Shown here piece by piece: positions 62,453-64,000 of a stretch of 64,000 nt of DNA (positions are counted from its first letter, which is position 1; every line of letters begins with the position of its first letter). Origin of the DNA: Paraburkholderia sejongensis (GTDB lineage Bacteria > Pseudomonadota > Gammaproteobacteria > Burkholderiales > Burkholderiaceae). The stretch spans positions 124,001 to 188,000 of the forward strand of contig NZ_JAJITD010000011.1 of NCBI RefSeq assembly GCF_020880815.1. Reading direction: 5' to 3'. The position numbers and the translations under genes are program-made. A model generated the notes under the pieces. That model saw only the letters and a program-made list of their open reading frames with translations, had not been told where the DNA came from and did not search any database.

Positions 62453-64000
62453 ATGAGCGACCAGCAACACGACCAGGTGCTTCACGCGCGGTTCGGCACG
62501 AGCAGTCCATACTGGCAGCTGTCGTCGGGCAGCGACACGCTCGAACTGGCCGCCGCGCGAGGCCAGGTTGGCAGCGTCGCGCTTCCTCTTTCTCCCGAAC
62601 AGGCCGCACAAGTCCGCCAACTGGGCGGCGTCACCGCGCATGCGGTGCTAGACGTGCAGTTCGACGGCGCGCCGCTGCGTCTGCATCTGGTCGGCAAGAA
62701 ACTCGACCGGCATCGCTGGGGCGGCACCGCGTCGGCCCACGGCGACACCGAATCGGTCGCCCGCGCGCTGCGGCTCGGCCTGTCGTTCGCCGAACAGGTG
62801 GTCTCCGAAGTGAACTCGGTCGTCGTGATCGTCGACCGGCATGGGCGGATCCAGCGCTTTAACCGGCTCGCCGAGGAACTGACGGGCCTGAAGGAAGAAG
62901 ACATCATCGGGCGCAGCGTGTGGACGCTGTTCATCTCGTCCGAGGACGACGCAGCGTCCAGCCGGACCAGCGCGGGCTTCTTCAATCGCGGCGAATCGTA
63001 CGAAATCGAACGGCGGATCAAAACGGTGCACGGCGAGCGGCTGTTCCTGTTCCGCAACAAGTTCGTGCGCAGCGGCAGCGGCATCGAAGATCAGTTTCTG
63101 ATCTGCTCGGGCACCGACATCACCGAGCAGCGCCTTGCGCAGGAGCGGCTGATCGAGCAGGCCACCACCGATCCCCTCACCGGCCTCGCGAATCGCAACG
63201 CGATCCAGGAGCGCATCCAGATCGCAATCGAACAGGCCGCGCCCGGCGAAACCGTCGGCGTGCTGTTTCTCGATCTCGACAATTTCAAAAAGGTCAACGA
63301 TCACTACGGCCACGTGTTCGGCGACCGGCTCATTTGCGACGTGTCGGACGCGATCCGCAACTGCCTGAATCCGGGCGATTCGCTCGCGCGGCTCGGCGGC
63401 GACGAATTCATCGTGCTCGCCGCGCGCGGCACCGCGCACGAACTCGAACACACCGCGCAACGGATTCTCGACCGCATGCGCATGCCGTTCGCGGTCGGCC
63501 TCGTCGAGGTCTACACGGGCTGCTCGATCGGCATCGCCCGTTCGCCCGAACACGGCGACAGTCTCGAATCGCTGATCCGCTCGGCCGATACCGCGATGTA
63601 CGTCGCCAAGGACGAAGGCAAGCGCACGCACCGCGTGTTCTCGCCCGACATGAACCGGCGCGTCGCCGAATTCATGTGGCTCGACACCAACCTGCGGCGC
63701 GGCCTCGAAGAAGGCCAGCTTGCTTTGCACTACCAACCGAAGCTGCATCTAGCGACCGGCGCGGTGCAAGGCGCGGAAGCGCTGGTGCGCTGGAATTCGC
63801 CCGAGCGCGGGCAGATCATGCCGGCCGAATTCATCCGTTATGCTGAGGAATCCGGACTGATCGGCGTGCTCGGCCGCTGGGTGATGGAGACCGCCGCGAA
63901 ACAGGCGGCCCGCTGGAAGGCGGCCGGCTACGATCTGCGCATCGCGATCAACCTGTCCGCGCGCCAGCTCACCGATACCGCGGTGGTGCGTCACTTCACC
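62453..64000 (+). CDS. pdeR: PdeR/Gmr-like PAS-GGDEF-EAL c-di-GMP enzyme (runs off window)
   Basis: The first 516 residues are present. The N-terminus (HARFGTSSPYWQLSSGSDTL; LGLSFAEQVVSEVNSVVVIV) is strikingly like the enterobacterial PdeR (YciR/Gmr) sensor part, then a PAS domain (GRIQRFNRLAEELTGLKEED; GIEDQFLICSGTDITEQRLA), a GGDEF domain with LFLDLDNFKKVNDHYGHVFG and the full active RLGGDEF, and the start of an EAL domain with an intact EAL motif (GAVQGAEALVRWNSPERGQI). PdeR both tunes c-di-GMP and serves as a trigger enzyme. The C-terminus continues past the window. Confidence 0.9.
   Translation, partial: MSDQQHDQVLHARFGTSSPYWQLSSGSDTLELAAARGQVGSVALPLSPEQAAQVRQLGGVTAHAVLDVQFDGAPLRLHLVGKKLDRHRWGGTASAHGDTESVARALRLGLSFAEQVVSEVNSVVVIVDRHGRIQRFNRLAEELTGLKEEDIIGRSVWTLFISSEDDAASSRTSAGFFNRGESYEIERRIKTVHGERLFLFRNKFVRSGSGIEDQFLICSGTDITEQRLAQERLIEQATTDPLTGLANRNAIQERIQIAIEQAAPGETVGVLFLDLDNFKKVNDHYGHVFGDRLICDVSDAIRNCLNPGDSLARLGGDEFIVLAARGTAHELEHTAQRILDRMRMPFAVGLVEVYTGCSIGIARSPEHGDSLESLIRSADTAMYVAKDEGKRTHRVFSPDMNRRVAEFMWLDTNLRRGLEEGQLALHYQPKLHLATGAVQGAEALVRWNSPERGQIMPAEFIRYAEESGLIGVLGRWVMETAAKQAARWKAAGYDLRIAINLSARQLTDTAVVRHFT

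Overview
The window reads as a chromosomal segment of a high-GC Burkholderiales bacterium, most likely Paraburkholderia or Burkholderia. This rests on the GC-rich codon use, the typical families (two-part LutABC lactate genes, OprB porin, NadV, AraC-cupin, PA2169 and DUF4142 stress proteins, PdeR-type GGDEF/EAL protein) and sigma-54 gene content. It is mostly ordinary core and accessory chromosome with a few inserted or accessory modules. No tRNA, rRNA, CRISPR array or intact transposon was seen.

Layout. 0-3 kb: partial LysR regulator, pirin, DoxX, then a lower-GC cassette bracketed by two same-orientation IS3-family ends; it carries a Tlde1-like (DUF2778) peptidoglycan-targeting effector candidate and an overlapping small membrane immunity candidate. 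3-5.5 kb: ahpF and ahpC with a good OxyR site. 5.5-10.6 kb: a PrpR-type sigma-54 activator divergent from an isocitrate lyase/PEP mutase superfamily lyase and an MFS exporter, with a near-consensus -24/-12 promoter and GAAAC palindromes between them. 10.6-14 kb: GNAT, NTF2-like, NadV-type phosphoribosyltransferase and an ICMT-like membrane methyltransferase. 14.2-18.7 kb: an orphan CpaE-like ATPase and a small unknown protein, divergent across 1.4 kb from a VpsR-like sigma-54 activator. 19-21.8 kb: large MscS-family channel. 21.9-26.1 kb: SOS-type operon of a FAN1-like nuclease and a nuclease-XPD/DinG helicase behind a palindromic LexA box.

26.1-31.5 kb is the most striking part: a CdtB-like nuclease with all DNase I-type catalytic motifs, an AT-rich spacer, a Crp/Fnr regulator, and a six-gene R-body (Reb) operon with its own sigma factor. 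R-bodies are extendable protein ribbons that can rupture compartments and release toxins, so a nuclease toxin candidate next door is worth testing.

31.6-35.2 kb: lutABC and its FadR-type repressor, with a textbook promoter-operator. 35.3-38.4 kb: secreted S10 carboxypeptidase and a ferritin-like protein. 38.5-40.1 kb: a stand-alone rpoN with a sigma-54 promoter of its own, so it may be the autoregulated second RpoN; three candidate -24/-12 promoters and two activators in one window suggest a local sigma-54 theme. 40.5-48.6 kb: a run of small stress-type genes (BON, PA2169, glycine-zipper, DUF1488, DUF4142, DJ-1/PfpI, topoisomerase IB, PRC-barrel, DUF3175). 48.7-57.3 kb: FUSC-like protein, AraC-cupin regulator, OprB porin, a sparse 1.26 kb region with small open frames, an ABC transporter without a binding protein, and an aldo/keto reductase. 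57.6-64 kb: a full-length Lhr-type helicase and the start of a PdeR/Gmr-like c-di-GMP enzyme that runs off the end.
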